Shown: positions 34,280-43,256 of the stretch, in pieces
Position numbering within the stretch: the first letter of the stretch is position 1
Layout of the letters: the number at the start of each line of letters is the position of its first letter
Assembly (NCBI RefSeq): GCF_000684975.1
Contig: NZ_BAXZ01000009.1
Location: forward strand, 186,001-250,000
DNA from: Paraburkholderia acidipaludis NBRC 101816
Lineage (GTDB): Bacteria; Pseudomonadota; Gammaproteobacteria; Burkholderiales; Burkholderiaceae
Direction: 5' to 3'
DNA: 64,000 nt
Translations under genes and position numbers: made by a program
Notes under the pieces: generated by a model
Database searches by the model: none
Seen by the model: the letters and a program-made list of their open reading frames with translations, nothing else
What the model was told of the DNA's origin: nothing

Positions 34280-35277
34280 GCGAAATCTCCTGACTGGCCG
34301 GCTGCGAGCAGCACCGAGCGGACGATCGCGCGCTGCGCGAGTCCGACCTTGAACGCATTCCCGTCGAGCGGCTTCGCGCTCGCGAGTTCGGCGCTTGCCG
34401 CTTCGCGCAGCGTCGCCGCGCTGAGCGCGTGTCCCGTGATCCGCTGTTCGACGACGCTCGCCCGCCACGGACGATGTGCGACACCGCCCAGCGCGACGCG
34501 CGCGGCCCGCACGGTTTTGCCGTCCATCTGCAACGCGGCCGCTACCGAGACGAGCGCGAACGCGTAGCTCGCGCGGTCGCGCACCTTGAGGTAATGCGTG
34601 TGATCGCTGAACGCGGGCGGCGGCAGATCGACCGAGGTGATCAGTTCACCCGGCTGCAGTGTCGTGTCGAGATCGGGGCGGTCGCCGGGCAGGCGGTGAA
34701 ACTGCGCGATGGGAATCGCGCGTGCGCCGCGCGGGCCGCTTACCTGCACGGTCGCATCGAGCGCGGCGAGCGCCACGTTCATGTCGGACGGGTTGACGGC
34801 CACGCATTGCGGACTCGCGCCGAGTATCGCGTGCATGCGGTTGAAGCCGCCGATGGCCGCGCAGCCGCTGCCCGGCGCGCGCTTGTTGCACTGGGCGAAC
34901 GCGGTGTCGTAGAAGTAGCCGCAGCGTGTGCGCTGCATGAGATTGCCGCCCATCGTCGCCATGTTGCGCAATTGCCCCGAGGCGCCCGAGAGCAACGCCT
35001 CGGTCAACAGCGGATAACGCGTGCGCACGAGCGCGTGATTGGCCGCATCGCTGTTGCGCACGAGCGCGCCGATGCGCAGGCCGCCGTCCGGCAGCGTCTC
35101 GATGTTCTGCAGGGCGTCGATGCGCGTGACGTCGATGAGCGTGACCGGATGCGTCACGCCGCCCTTCATGAGATCGAGCAGGTTCGTGCCGCCGCCGACG
35201 AATACCGCGCCCGGCTGTTGCACGGCCGCAATCGCGCAGTTGACGTCGGCGGCGCGCTGGTAGGAGATGGCATCCAT
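34276..35277 (-). CDS. paoB: Aldehyde oxidoreductase FAD-binding subunit (PaoB-like)
   Basis: A 333-residue CO-dehydrogenase-flavoprotein-type subunit. FAD contacts are in FVGGGTNLLDLMKGG and SGQLRNMATMGGNLMQRTRCGYF. The cysteines in RTRCGYF, FAQCNKR and GSGC match the extra [4Fe-4S] cluster of PaoB. It passes electrons from the 2Fe-2S subunit to FAD. It lies between paoA (17 bp gap) and paoC (4 bp overlap). Confidence 0.93.
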   Translation of the reverse strand: MDAISYQRAADVNCAIAAVQQPGAVFVGGGTNLLDLMKGGVTHPVTLIDVTRIDALQNIETLPDGGLRIGALVRNSDAANHALVRTRYPLLTEALLSGASGQLRNMATMGGNLMQRTRCGYFYDTAFAQCNKRAPGSGCAAIGGFNRMHAILGASPQCVAVNPSDMNVALAALDATVQVSGPRGARAIPIAQFHRLPGDRPDLDTTLQPGELITSVDLPPPAFSDHTHYLKVRDRASYAFALVSVAAALQMDGKTVRAARVALGGVAHRPWRASVVEQRITGHALSAATLREAASAELASAKPLDGNAFKVGLAQRAIVRSVLLAAGQSGDFA

Positions 35278-35294
35278 GAGAGGCGCCTCCTTCG

Positions 35295-35993
35295 TCACGC
35301 GCTGGCCGCATGCGCATCGCGCACGGCGGCCACGATGTTGGCATAGGCGCCGCAGCGGCAGATATTGCCGCTCATGCGTTCGCGGATTTCGGCATCGGTG
35401 AGTTGCATGGGGTGTTCGCGCACGTCGCGCGTGACGGCGCTCGCCGTGCCCGCATTGAACTCGCTGATGCACGCCGTCGCCGAACAGAGCTGCCCCGGCG
35501 TGCAGTAGCCGCACTGAAACGCGTCGTGTTCGATGAAGGCGCGCTGCACGGGGCTCAGCGTAGTCGCGTTCGCGAGCCCTTCGACGGTCGTGATGCGTGC
35601 GCCCTCGTGCATGACCGCGAGCGTGAGGCACGAGTTGATTCGCCGGCCGTCCGCGAGCACGGTGCATGCGCCGCACTGCCCGCGGTCGCAGCCTTTCTTC
35701 GTGCCGGTGAGACCTGCATAGTCGCGCAGCGCATCGAGCAGCGTGACGCGCGGTTCGATGTGCAGCACGTACTCGCGACCGTTGATGTTCAGGTGCACGG
35801 GCTGGGCGGGAGCAGGCGTCGGCCGCGGCGCTGCGGTTTCGGCGGCGTTGGGTTCGGTCTGCGCTTGCAGATGCGGCGTGGCGCCCAGCGCGGCGGCAGC
35901 GGCCGCCGACTGCAGGAAGCGGCGGCGCGAGACGTCGGTGGGGGTGGCGGCGGGCGTGGGCTTGCCTGCGTCGTCGGGAAGGTCGTGTGACAT
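35295..35993 (-). CDS. paoA: Aldehyde oxidoreductase 2Fe-2S subunit with Tat signal (PaoA-like)
   Basis: A 232-residue protein. A twin-arginine signal (SRRRFLQSAAAAAALGA) lies at about residues 22-38. A plant-type [2Fe-2S] domain (GCDRGQCGACTV...CLTLA) is followed by an all-helical [2Fe-2S] domain (CGYCTPGQLC...GNICRCGAY). As in E. coli PaoABC, the Tat signal should export the folded heterotrimer. A Pro/Ala-rich linker separates signal and domain. I chose the ATG at 35993, which places the twin arginines about 20 residues in. Confidence 0.93.
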   Translation of the reverse strand: MSHDLPDDAGKPTPAATPTDVSRRRFLQSAAAAAALGATPHLQAQTEPNAAETAAPRPTPAPAQPVHLNINGREYVLHIEPRVTLLDALRDYAGLTGTKKGCDRGQCGACTVLADGRRINSCLTLAVMHEGARITTVEGLANATTLSPVQRAFIEHDAFQCGYCTPGQLCSATACISEFNAGTASAVTRDVREHPMQLTDAEIRERMSGNICRCGAYANIVAAVRDAHAASA

Positions 35994-36429
35994 GGCGTTC
36001 GGCGGCTCCATCGAAGGACGGAAACACGCGCACGCGCGGTCGCATGAAGTTGGGCCCGCGGTGCGCGAAATCTGCGAATCTTGCGCGTTTTGCGCATTCT
36101 GTCTGGACAGCAATTCCGATGCCGCGAGCCCGCGCTGCGTTGTGCTTTCCTTGCTGATCGCTTACCGGCGAAGCGCGACGCGGCAGGTTCGCGCGATACG
36201 CGGCCGGACGAAGGCCCGGCACGCGCATCAGACCAGCACGTTGCGCTTGCCGGAAGCGAAAGTAAAGAGCGGGACTGCGAAACTTTCGTGACTCGTGCGA
36301 GTGTGGCGCGGGACTGGCCTATGCATGACCGGCGGCTGACGCGAGGCTGGCAGGGCGGACATAAATCGTCCGGTTGCGTCCGCGGCCAAATATGTAGCAC
36401 TCCATAAGATGAATGCGGCTTCACGGCTT
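35994..36429. other. Intergenic region upstream of paoABC
   Basis: The 436-bp gap lies between the LysR gene and paoA, both on the minus strand. It should contain the paoABC promoter. I see no convincing hexamers, palindrome or terminator, and the short open frames there lack ribosome sites. Confidence 0.35.
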
Positions 36430-37347
36430 TCAATTTGCAACCGGCACGATCGCCGCAACCGCTTCCCGCAGCCAACCATGCGCCGGATCGTTCTGGCTGC
36501 GCGGGTGCCAGCCCGCGAGCATGGTGAAGCCGCGCGCTTCGAACGGCAGTTCGAAAAGATCGAGGCGGTCGCGGTAGCGTGCGATCAGCCGCTCGGGCAG
36601 CGTGGCGAGGTAGTCGGTGCACGCGAGAACCTCGGGCACGAGCGTGAAGTGCTGGACCGACAAGGCCACGCGCCGTGCCCGGCCGAGGGTTTCGAGGTGC
36701 TCGTCCATGAAGCCGAAGAAGCTTCCGCCCGAGGTAGAGACGAGCACATGCTCGAAGGCGCAGTAGTCGTCGAGCGTATAGGGTGCGGTGCCGCGCGGAT
36801 GCCCCTGGCGCTGTGCGGTCACGAAGCGCTCTTCGTAAAGGCGCCGCGCCTTGAGCGTGGGCGGCATCATGCGCTCGGAGCCCAGCAGCAGATCGAGCTC
36901 GCCGCGCTCGAAGCGCTCCGCCAGCCCCACGAGTTCTGCCGAGACGAACGCCAGCTGGACATGCGGCCCGGCAAGTCTCGGCCATGCCTGCATGAGCGGC
37001 AGGCCCAGCACGGCCACGGCCTGGTCGCTGGCCGCCACGACGAAGCGCCGCGTGTCCGTGTGCGGGTCGAAAACGGGCTGGCGGCGGACCACGGCTTCGA
37101 GCGTTCGCAGCGCGGATTGCAGCGGCTCCATCAGTTCGAGCGCGCGGGCGGTGCGTGTCATGCCTCGGCCGTTTGCGGCCGGAATCAGGAGCGGATCGCC
37201 GAACAACTGGCGCAGCCGCGCGAGCTGCGCCGAAACGGCGGGCTGCGTGAGATTGAGCCGCGCGGCGGCACGCGTCACGTTCGATTCGGCGAGCAGGGCG
37301 TCGAGCGAGACGAGCAGGTTCAGGTCGATGCCGGAGAGATCAGCCAC
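36430..37347 (-). CDS. LysR family transcriptional regulator
   Basis: About 305 residues. The N-terminal winged HTH is IDLNLLVSLDALLAESNVTRAAARLNLTQPAVSAQLARLRQLFGDPLL. A type-2 periplasmic-binding-like ligand domain follows (RFVVAASDQAVAVLGLPLM, GELDLLLGSERM). The GTG at 37347 places the HTH at the usual distance from the start; a TTG further up (37380) is less likely. It is divergent from a quinone-reductase/alcohol-dehydrogenase gene and probably controls it. Confidence 0.9.
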   Translation of the reverse strand: MADLSGIDLNLLVSLDALLAESNVTRAAARLNLTQPAVSAQLARLRQLFGDPLLIPAANGRGMTRTARALELMEPLQSALRTLEAVVRRQPVFDPHTDTRRFVVAASDQAVAVLGLPLMQAWPRLAGPHVQLAFVSAELVGLAERFERGELDLLLGSERMMPPTLKARRLYEERFVTAQRQGHPRGTAPYTLDDYCAFEHVLVSTSGGSFFGFMDEHLETLGRARRVALSVQHFTLVPEVLACTDYLATLPERLIARYRDRLDLFELPFEARGFTMLAGWHPRSQNDPAHGWLREAVAAIVPVAN

Positions 37348-37351
37348 AGTG

Positions 37352-37389
37352 ATAGGTCGAATCGGAGGAATGGATTTCAAGAATAGGTC
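37352..37389. promoter_or_regulatory. Direct repeat ATAGGTC x2 between lysR and the dehydrogenase
   Basis: ATAGGTC occurs at 37352 and 37383, 31 bp apart (about three helical turns), inside the divergent promoter region. LysR tetramers contact several helical turns, so these could be contact sites. This is weak evidence on its own. Confidence 0.3.
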
Positions 37390-37437
37390 TTCGGCGCCTA
37401 CAGTTCAAACCGTCAACTGATCCTGATGGAGACGACC

Positions 37438-38523
37438 ATGAAAGCCTGGATGCTCGACACCCCCGGCCAGCCGCTCGCGCTTCGCGACGAGGCCCGGCCC
37501 GAACCGCGCCGCGGCACGCTGCTCGTGCGCATGGAAGCCGTGCCGCTCCTGAGCTACACGCGCCAGTACGTGCAGGGCCGGCTGCCATACGCGTATCCGC
37601 CCGGACCGTTCTCGCCGGGCACCAACGGCATTGGGCGCGTAATCGCGGCGGGCGAGGGCGTCTACGGCGGCTATCGCCCCGGCCAGCGCGTCGCGCTGAG
37701 CCCCTACTGGGTTGCCGACGAGGCCGTGCGCGAGCCGGAGCAGGCCTTGATCGGCCTGACCGCCATCAGCCCGGGCAGCGCGGCGATGCTGGCGGATTTT
37801 CCGCACGGCACCCTGCGTGAAGCCGCCGAATTTCCGGCTTCGACGGTGTTTTCGCTCGACGGCCTCGATGCGGTCCCGTCCGCGCAGCTCGCCGCGCTCG
37901 GCAAGCTCGTCGTGCCGTTCGGCGGGCTGCGGCGCGGCCGGCTTGCCGCGGGCGAAACGGTGATCGTGAACGGCGCGGCGGGCGCATTCGGGTCGGCGGC
38001 GGTTCTGGGGGCGCTGGCGCTGGGCGCGAGCCGCGTCGTCGCGGTGGGACGCCGCGCCGCGGCGCTCGAATCGATCGCGGCGCGCGCGGGCAAACGCGTC
38101 ACGACGCTCGCGTTGAGCGGCGACGCCGCGCGCGATATCGCCGCGATCCGCGCGGCCTCGGACGGCGGAGCGGACCTTGCCTTCGACATGGTGGGCCATG
38201 CCACCGATCCGGATGCGACGCTCGCCTGCTTGCGCGGCCTGCGCCGCAACGGGCGCATGGTGCTGATGGGCAGTATGGAGTGCGAACTACCTGTCAGCTA
38301 CCGGGAGATGCTCCTGAACAACTGGGAGCTGATCGGCCACTTCATGTACAGCGGCGCGGATTATCGGACGCTGATCGCGCTGGCGGCGTCGGGGCAATTG
38401 ACGCTCGATGCGGTGGAGGTGGAGCGCTATCCGCTCGGGCAGCTCGAAACCGCCATCGACGCGGCTGCTGCTGCGGAGGGACTGCGCTGCATCGTGGTGG
38501 GGGAAGCGGCGGGCGAAGCGTGA
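37438..38523 (+). CDS. Zinc-type alcohol dehydrogenase / quinone oxidoreductase family (MDR) protein
   Basis: A 361-residue medium-chain dehydrogenase/reductase. The N-terminal GroES-like domain contains PFSPGTNGIGRVIAAGEGVYGGYRPGQRVAL. The NAD(P)-binding Rossmann motif is VIVNGAAGAFGSAAVLGALALGASRV near residue 180. The structural-zinc cysteine cluster is absent. Substrate unknown. GGAG lies 8 bases before the ATG at 37438. The divergent LysR gene is the likely regulator. Confidence 0.9.
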   Translation: MKAWMLDTPGQPLALRDEARPEPRRGTLLVRMEAVPLLSYTRQYVQGRLPYAYPPGPFSPGTNGIGRVIAAGEGVYGGYRPGQRVALSPYWVADEAVREPEQALIGLTAISPGSAAMLADFPHGTLREAAEFPASTVFSLDGLDAVPSAQLAALGKLVVPFGGLRRGRLAAGETVIVNGAAGAFGSAAVLGALALGASRVVAVGRRAAALESIAARAGKRVTTLALSGDAARDIAAIRAASDGGADLAFDMVGHATDPDATLACLRGLRRNGRMVLMGSMECELPVSYREMLLNNWELIGHFMYSGADYRTLIALAASGQLTLDAVEVERYPLGQLETAIDAAAAAEGLRCIVVGEAAGEA

Positions 38524-38569
38524 GCCGAACGTCGCGCCGGGCATGCCCGGCGGGACGGGAAAAGAAACC

Positions 38570-39862
38570 TCAGTCGATACCGTGGAACACGGCGTCGTCC
38601 GGGCCGAGATACGCGGGCGGGCGCCACGCGGCGTCGCGCATCGAGTGCTGCACGAGGTTCTCGACGCCCAGCAGCGTCGCGAAGATCGCCATGCGCACCG
38701 GAATGCCGTTATCGGTTTGACGGAAGATCGCGAGGCGCGGATCGTGGTTCAGATCCGTCGAAAGATCGTTCGCGCCCGGGCGGCTGTCGCGCGGCAGCGG
38801 GTGCATGACCAGCGTTTCGGGGCTGCAGCATTCGTCCATCAGCGCCTGATTGATCTGGAAGTCGGGCGTATAGCCTTCGAACGACTCGTCGGTGAAGCGC
38901 TCCTTCTGGATTCGCGTGGCGTACACCACGTCCGCGCCGCGCAGGCCCTCCCGCAGGTCGTGCGTTTGCTCGACCGCGTGGCCGTTGGTCGAGATCTTGT
39001 CGACGATGTATGCGGGCATTTCGAGCATGGGCGGCGAGATCAGCGTGAACTTGATGCCGCGATAGAGCGCGAGCAGCTTCACGAGCGAGTGCACCGTGCG
39101 GCCGTACTTGAGGTCGCCCACGAGCGCGATATGGGCGCCGTCCACGATCTTGCCGAGGCGCGAGAACTCGCGCTGGATCGTGTAGAGGTCGAGCAGGGCC
39201 TGGCTCGGGTGCTCGCCGGGGCCGTCGCCGCCGTTGATCACGGGGATGTTCACGGCACGCGCGAATTCGGCCACCGAGCCTTGATCAGGATGCCGAATCA
39301 CCATCGCGTCGACGTAACCCGCCATCACGCGGCTCGTATCGTAGATCGATTCGCCCTTCGCCATCGACGAGAACGTGAAGCCCGTCGTGTCGCACACCGA
39401 ACCGCCCAGACGGCAGAACGCCGCGCCGAAGCTCACGCGCGTGCGCGTGCTCGCTTCGAAGAACAGGTTGCCCAGCACCGCGCCTTCGAGCACGCGCGAG
39501 ATTTTGCGGCGGCGCGCGATGGGCTGCATGATGTCGGCCACGCGGAACAGAGCCTCGACGGCATCCCGCGAGAACTGGTCCACGGAGAGCAGCTGCGGTT
39601 TGCCTTCGAACTGCATCTGGCTGGCGAGCGAATGCGGGTCTACGCTTTGCGTATAGCCTTCGCGCGGCTCGCCGTTGCCGACGATTTCCGAAACGAAGCG
39701 CTCGACGATCTCCGGCATGGCCCGCGATTCCTGCGATTCTTCGGGCAGGAGCCAGGTGTCGAGCGCCCGGCGCGACACGCCGATGCGGCTCGCGAACGCG
39801 TCGCGGGTCATGTTCAGACGCCGCATGGCGTCGCGGAGGAAGGCTTGTTGCGGAACGCTCAT
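38570..39862 (-). CDS. pyrB: Aspartate carbamoyltransferase with N-terminal HTH-like extension
   Basis: A 430-residue protein, about 110 longer than a catalytic PyrB chain. Residues about 1-62 (FLRDAMRRLNMTRDAFASRIGVSRRALDTWLLP) read as an XRE-like helix-turn-helix. The rest is a full ATCase: carbamoyl-phosphate motif FFEASTRTRVSF, SSMAKGES loop lysine, HPSQALLDLYTI and HPLPRDSRP are all present. It condenses carbamoyl phosphate with aspartate in pyrimidine synthesis. No pyrimidine genes are adjacent. Long ATCases of this length occur in Burkholderiaceae; whether the extension binds DNA is unknown. Confidence 0.9.
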   Translation of the reverse strand: MSVPQQAFLRDAMRRLNMTRDAFASRIGVSRRALDTWLLPEESQESRAMPEIVERFVSEIVGNGEPREGYTQSVDPHSLASQMQFEGKPQLLSVDQFSRDAVEALFRVADIMQPIARRRKISRVLEGAVLGNLFFEASTRTRVSFGAAFCRLGGSVCDTTGFTFSSMAKGESIYDTSRVMAGYVDAMVIRHPDQGSVAEFARAVNIPVINGGDGPGEHPSQALLDLYTIQREFSRLGKIVDGAHIALVGDLKYGRTVHSLVKLLALYRGIKFTLISPPMLEMPAYIVDKISTNGHAVEQTHDLREGLRGADVVYATRIQKERFTDESFEGYTPDFQINQALMDECCSPETLVMHPLPRDSRPGANDLSTDLNHDPRLAIFRQTDNGIPVRMAIFATLLGVENLVQHSMRDAAWRPPAYLGPDDAVFHGID

Positions 39863-40150
39863 GCAGGCACCTCTGAGTCGGGTTGATGTACGCGGTGCGT
39901 ATATTAGTTCGGCGCCGTCAGAAGTCAAGCGCTTTTCTCGGGCGGTATGCGATCCGAGCTTCCGGCAAGCAGGTTGCCGCCGCGCTCCTGATATTGAGAT
40001 GCCGGATTTTGCGACGCCGCGATAATCGCGCCTTTGTGTTCGTCCTGGCGGGTCGCTACCCGTCACCGCCTCCTCGATGTCCGTTCTCCTTTCGTTTTCT
40101 TGTTACCTCGATACGGCCGCGCGTGCCGTATCGCGTCGCGGGGGCCGCTC

Positions 40151-41155
40151 GTGAAGTCGCCTTGGTCTGCGTTTTGGTCTGCGCTTTGGTCTGATTCGGT
40201 CGACGATCTCGCGGGCCGCGACACGCGTTTCGTCACCCAGCGCACCGCCCGACGCACCGCCGTCGCCGCCGCGCTGACGACGGCCGCGCTCGCCCTCGCG
40301 GGCGGTGTCGCGGTCGGCCGCTACCTGGCGCTGGCGCCGTCGCCGGTTGCGAATGCCGCCGCGGCGGCGGACGGGCCGGACCAGCATCGCTACGTCGTGG
40401 ACGAGCTGGGGCGGATGAACGCGTCGATCGAGCTGCTCGATCCGCGCATCGAACGCCTTGCCAGCCAGCTTGCCGAACTGCATGCGTTCGATCAGCGCCT
40501 GCGTGCGCAGCCGCCTCGCGGCGTCATTGCTACGCCGGCGCCGACCCCGGCAGGGTCCGGCGACAGCGACGAAGGCGGCGAGGGCGGGCCGCTGCTCGCG
40601 CCGCGCCATTGCGCCGGCGCGGCTTCGGCGCCGGCGGCCGCGCGCGCGAACGAGCAGACGACGCGCGGCGAGCTCGACTGCCTGTCCGCGACCGTTTCGG
40701 CGCTGGAGCACGCGGTCGCGCTACACGAGGCGGCCTTCAGCGCGTTCCCGGGAAGGAAGCCGCTCGTGGACGGCCGCTTCGGCTCGCCCTTCGGCAACCG
40801 CATCGACCCGTTCACGCATCGCCTGAGCTTCCATCCGGGCGTCGATCTCGTCGCGCCGACCGGCACGCCCATCCTCGCGGCCGCCGGTGGCCGCGTGATC
40901 TACGCGGGGCCAAAGGCCGGCTATGGCAATGCGGTGGAGATCGATCACGGCAACGGCTTTCACACGCGCTATGGGCATGCGTCGAAGATCGACGTGCAGG
41001 TCGGCCAGATCGTGCTGCCGCTCGAACATATCGCCGACGTGGGCTCGACGGGCCGCTCGACAGGGCCGCACCTGCATTTCGAGGTGCTCGTGGACGGCGC
41101 ACCCGTCAATCCGGCCGACTATCTCGCGCTATTCGGAGCCCGCGCCAATGGTTGA
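40151..41155 (+). CDS. M23 family peptidoglycan endopeptidase, membrane anchored
   Basis: 334 residues. A cytoplasmic N-terminus and one membrane helix (AAALTTAALALAGGVAVGRYLAL) precede a helical region (ELLDPRIERLASQLAELHAFDQRL), a low-complexity Pro/Gly linker and a C-terminal LytM domain. The zinc ligands are intact: HPGVD, and HLHFEV near the C-terminus, with HTRYGH between. It should cut peptidoglycan crosslinks in the periplasm. The start is a GTG at 40151, chosen to give a normal membrane topology; the ribosome site is weak. It overlaps the next gene by 8 bp and lies upstream of a bactofilin. Confidence 0.88.
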   Translation: MKSPWSAFWSALWSDSVDDLAGRDTRFVTQRTARRTAVAAALTTAALALAGGVAVGRYLALAPSPVANAAAAADGPDQHRYVVDELGRMNASIELLDPRIERLASQLAELHAFDQRLRAQPPRGVIATPAPTPAGSGDSDEGGEGGPLLAPRHCAGAASAPAAARANEQTTRGELDCLSATVSALEHAVALHEAAFSAFPGRKPLVDGRFGSPFGNRIDPFTHRLSFHPGVDLVAPTGTPILAAAGGRVIYAGPKAGYGNAVEIDHGNGFHTRYGHASKIDVQVGQIVLPLEHIADVGSTGRSTGPHLHFEVLVDGAPVNPADYLALFGARANG

Positions 41156-41495
41156 ACGACGCCTCGCACGGGTCCGCGCGAACGCGGCCCGCGCTTACGA
41201 ACTGCAGCCGGTCCGCTCGCGCGCCGCGCGCCTGACCGCGGTGCTGGCATGGACGGTCGTAACGGCCGTGGCCAGCGCGGCCCTGATGGCGTGGTCGCTG
41301 GAGCGCGGCGCCCCGGCGCGCTGTCCGTCCGGCACGCCGGACAGCTTGCACGAGGCGCTGGCGAACGCGCAGTTCGGACTGGAGCAGGAGCGCGCCGCTC
41401 GCGCGGCGCTGCAGAAGTCGGCCGATGCCGCGCAGGCCGACGTCGCGAAGCTGCAGGGGGAACTCTTGTTCCTGCGCAGCCACGGCGGCCGCTGA
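41148..41495 (+). CDS. Single-pass membrane protein with coiled coil, bactofilin module
   Basis: A 115-residue protein. A basic cytoplasmic N-terminus (VERRLARVRANAARAYELQPVRSR) and one membrane helix (LTAVLAWTVVTAVASAALMAW) are followed by a periplasmic coiled coil (ANAQFGLEQERAARAALQKSADAAQADVAKLQGELLFL). Its start overlaps the M23 peptidase stop, so the two are co-translated. It may bridge the cytoplasmic bactofilin and the periplasmic hydrolase. No named family is recognised. Confidence 0.75.
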   Translation: MVERRLARVRANAARAYELQPVRSRAARLTAVLAWTVVTAVASAALMAWSLERGAPARCPSGTPDSLHEALANAQFGLEQERAARAALQKSADAAQADVAKLQGELLFLRSHGGR

Positions 41496-41536
41496 AGGCG
41501 GCTCGTGCGGCAAAGCATATTCAACGGTGGTCATTC

Positions 41537-41989
41537 ATGTTCGGCAAGAAAAAAGCACAGGCAGGCATTCAGCACACCAAACTTGCGACGCTGATCGCGC
41601 AGGACGTCAGCATCGCAGGCGATATCGAATTCAGCGACGGGTTGCGGCTCGACGGCACGATTCGCGGCAACGTCACCGGAAAGCCGGGGACGGAGTCCCT
41701 GCTCGTGCTGAGCGAGTGCTGCACGATAGAAGGCAACGTGCACGGCTACGACATCGTGGTGAACGGGCATATCGTCGGCGACGTGATCGCGGATCACTTC
41801 GTCGAACTCAAGGCGAACGCGCATGTCACGGGCAATATTCGCTACCTCCAGCTGCAGATGGAGTGCGGCGCGACCGTGGAGGGCAAGCTGACCAAACGCG
41901 ACGCCGCCGCGCCGGATTTGCTGCTTCATGCGCCCTTGCCTCACGGGCGCATGGAGCAGCCGCAGCCGTGGGACGAGACACCCGCCTGA
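41537..41989 (+). CDS. Bactofilin (polymer-forming cytoskeletal protein)
   Basis: A 150-residue protein with a central right-handed beta-helix: VSIAGDIEFSDGLRLDGTIRGNV, then LSECCTIEGNVHGYDIVVNGHIVGDVIADHFVELKANAHVTGNI. Short unstructured N- and C-terminal tails are typical. Bactofilins form nucleotide-free filaments at the membrane and localise cell-wall enzymes. The pairing with an M23 peptidase mirrors known bactofilin/LytM modules that control cell curvature or stalks. Confidence 0.93.
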   Translation: MFGKKKAQAGIQHTKLATLIAQDVSIAGDIEFSDGLRLDGTIRGNVTGKPGTESLLVLSECCTIEGNVHGYDIVVNGHIVGDVIADHFVELKANAHVTGNIRYLQLQMECGATVEGKLTKRDAAAPDLLLHAPLPHGRMEQPQPWDETPA

Positions 41990-42316
41990 GGCGCTGTGCC
42001 CGCCGCCGTGTCCGTGCAGGCGCGTGCGTGCGCGGACAATCCCGGTTACACTGTCGCGCATGTCACGCACCGCCTCCTGCCGCCTCTGTTCGTCTGCCGT
42101 CGCCGCTTCGCGCGCGACGCTTGCGTTCGTGCGTGCTTCGTCGGCTTGCGTGAACGCCAAAGCCAAAAAACAGCTGCTCATCTGACCGGAGCCTGCTGTT
42201 CCGTCGTCAGATGTGCGACGGAACAGCCAGCCCCGCCTACCGCGTTATCCCCGGCTCGCTTCCCTTCTGCGCATGGCTCGACGGACCTTTCGATACGGTC
42301 GGTTCAAGGGAAAGTC
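41990..42316. other. Intergenic region with a 12-bp perfect hairpin
   Basis: The 327-bp gap between bactofilin and the DapA-family gene contains a 12-bp perfect inverted repeat GCTGTTCCGTCG/CGACGGAACAGC with a 9-base loop (42195-42227). No U-run follows on either strand, so it is not a standard terminator. No coding sequence is supported. Confidence 0.45.
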
Positions 42317-43171
42317 ATGTCCATTTTTTCGGGTATCTGGATTCCGCTCATTACGCCTTTCAACGCCGGCGAGGTCGATCACGCCGCGCTCGACGCGCTC
42401 GTGCGCCATTACACGCGGGCCGGCGTGGCCGGTTTCGTGGCGCTGGGCACAACGGGCGAGCCTGCCGCGCTCGACGCGCGCGAACAGGACGCCGTGCTCG
42501 CCACGGTGCTGGCCGCGGCGGACGGCGTGCCGGTAGTCGCCGGCGTGAGCGGGAACCATACGGCCTCGGTATGCGAGCGCGTCGCCGAGCTGAACACCCA
42601 GCCCATCGCGGGCGTGCTGGCGGCTGCGCCGTACTACATCCGGCCGTCGCAGGCAGGTGTGCTGGGCCATTTCGCGGCCATCGCCGATGCGAGCCGCAAG
42701 CCGGTGATTCTCTACGACATTCCCGCACGCACGGGGGTGCAGCTCGAATTGCCGACGCTGCTCGAGCTCGCCAATCACGAACGCATCGTAGCGGTGAAGG
42801 ATTGTGGCGGTTCGCTCGACAAGACGCTTTCGCTGATTCTGGATGGGCGTCTGCGGGTGCTCTGCGGTGAGGACATCGAGATGTTCGGTGTCCTGTGTGC
42901 CGGCGGCAGCGGCGCCATCGCGGCGTCGGCGCATCTGTGCACGGAGCGCTTCGTGGCGTTGGCGGGCATGGTGAGCGAGGGGCGGCTGGCCGAAGCGCGC
43001 TCGCTGTGGCATTCCCTCGTGCCGATCGTTCGCGCGGCGTTTGCGGAGCCGAATCCCGCGCCCGTGAAGGCGGCGCTCGCGCGTTGCGGGCTGATCCGCA
43101 ACGAACTGCGCGCGCCCATGACGCGCGCGAGCGCGGCGCTCGAAGCCGAATTGGGGACGAGGGTGGCGTAG
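42317..43171 (+). CDS. DapA family (dihydrodipicolinate synthase / N-acetylneuraminate lyase) aldolase
   Basis: A 284-residue class I aldolase. Conserved features are FSGIWIPLITPF at the N-terminus, GTTGEPAAL, LYDIPARTG with the catalytic Tyr, and the Schiff-base lysine in IVAVKDCGG. It most likely condenses pyruvate with aspartate semialdehyde in lysine synthesis, but the family also includes sugar-acid and hydroxyproline enzymes. No lysine genes are adjacent, so a second or specialised copy is possible. Confidence 0.88.
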   Translation: MSIFSGIWIPLITPFNAGEVDHAALDALVRHYTRAGVAGFVALGTTGEPAALDAREQDAVLATVLAAADGVPVVAGVSGNHTASVCERVAELNTQPIAGVLAAAPYYIRPSQAGVLGHFAAIADASRKPVILYDIPARTGVQLELPTLLELANHERIVAVKDCGGSLDKTLSLILDGRLRVLCGEDIEMFGVLCAGGSGAIAASAHLCTERFVALAGMVSEGRLAEARSLWHSLVPIVRAAFAEPNPAPVKAALARCGLIRNELRAPMTRASAALEAELGTRVA

Positions 43172-43256
43172 TGGCGGCGTAATTCGCGCGCGCCGGAACG
43201 GGTGCGAACCCGTAGCCGGCAGCCGGAAAGGCTCGGACGAGCGCGCTGCCGCGCGT

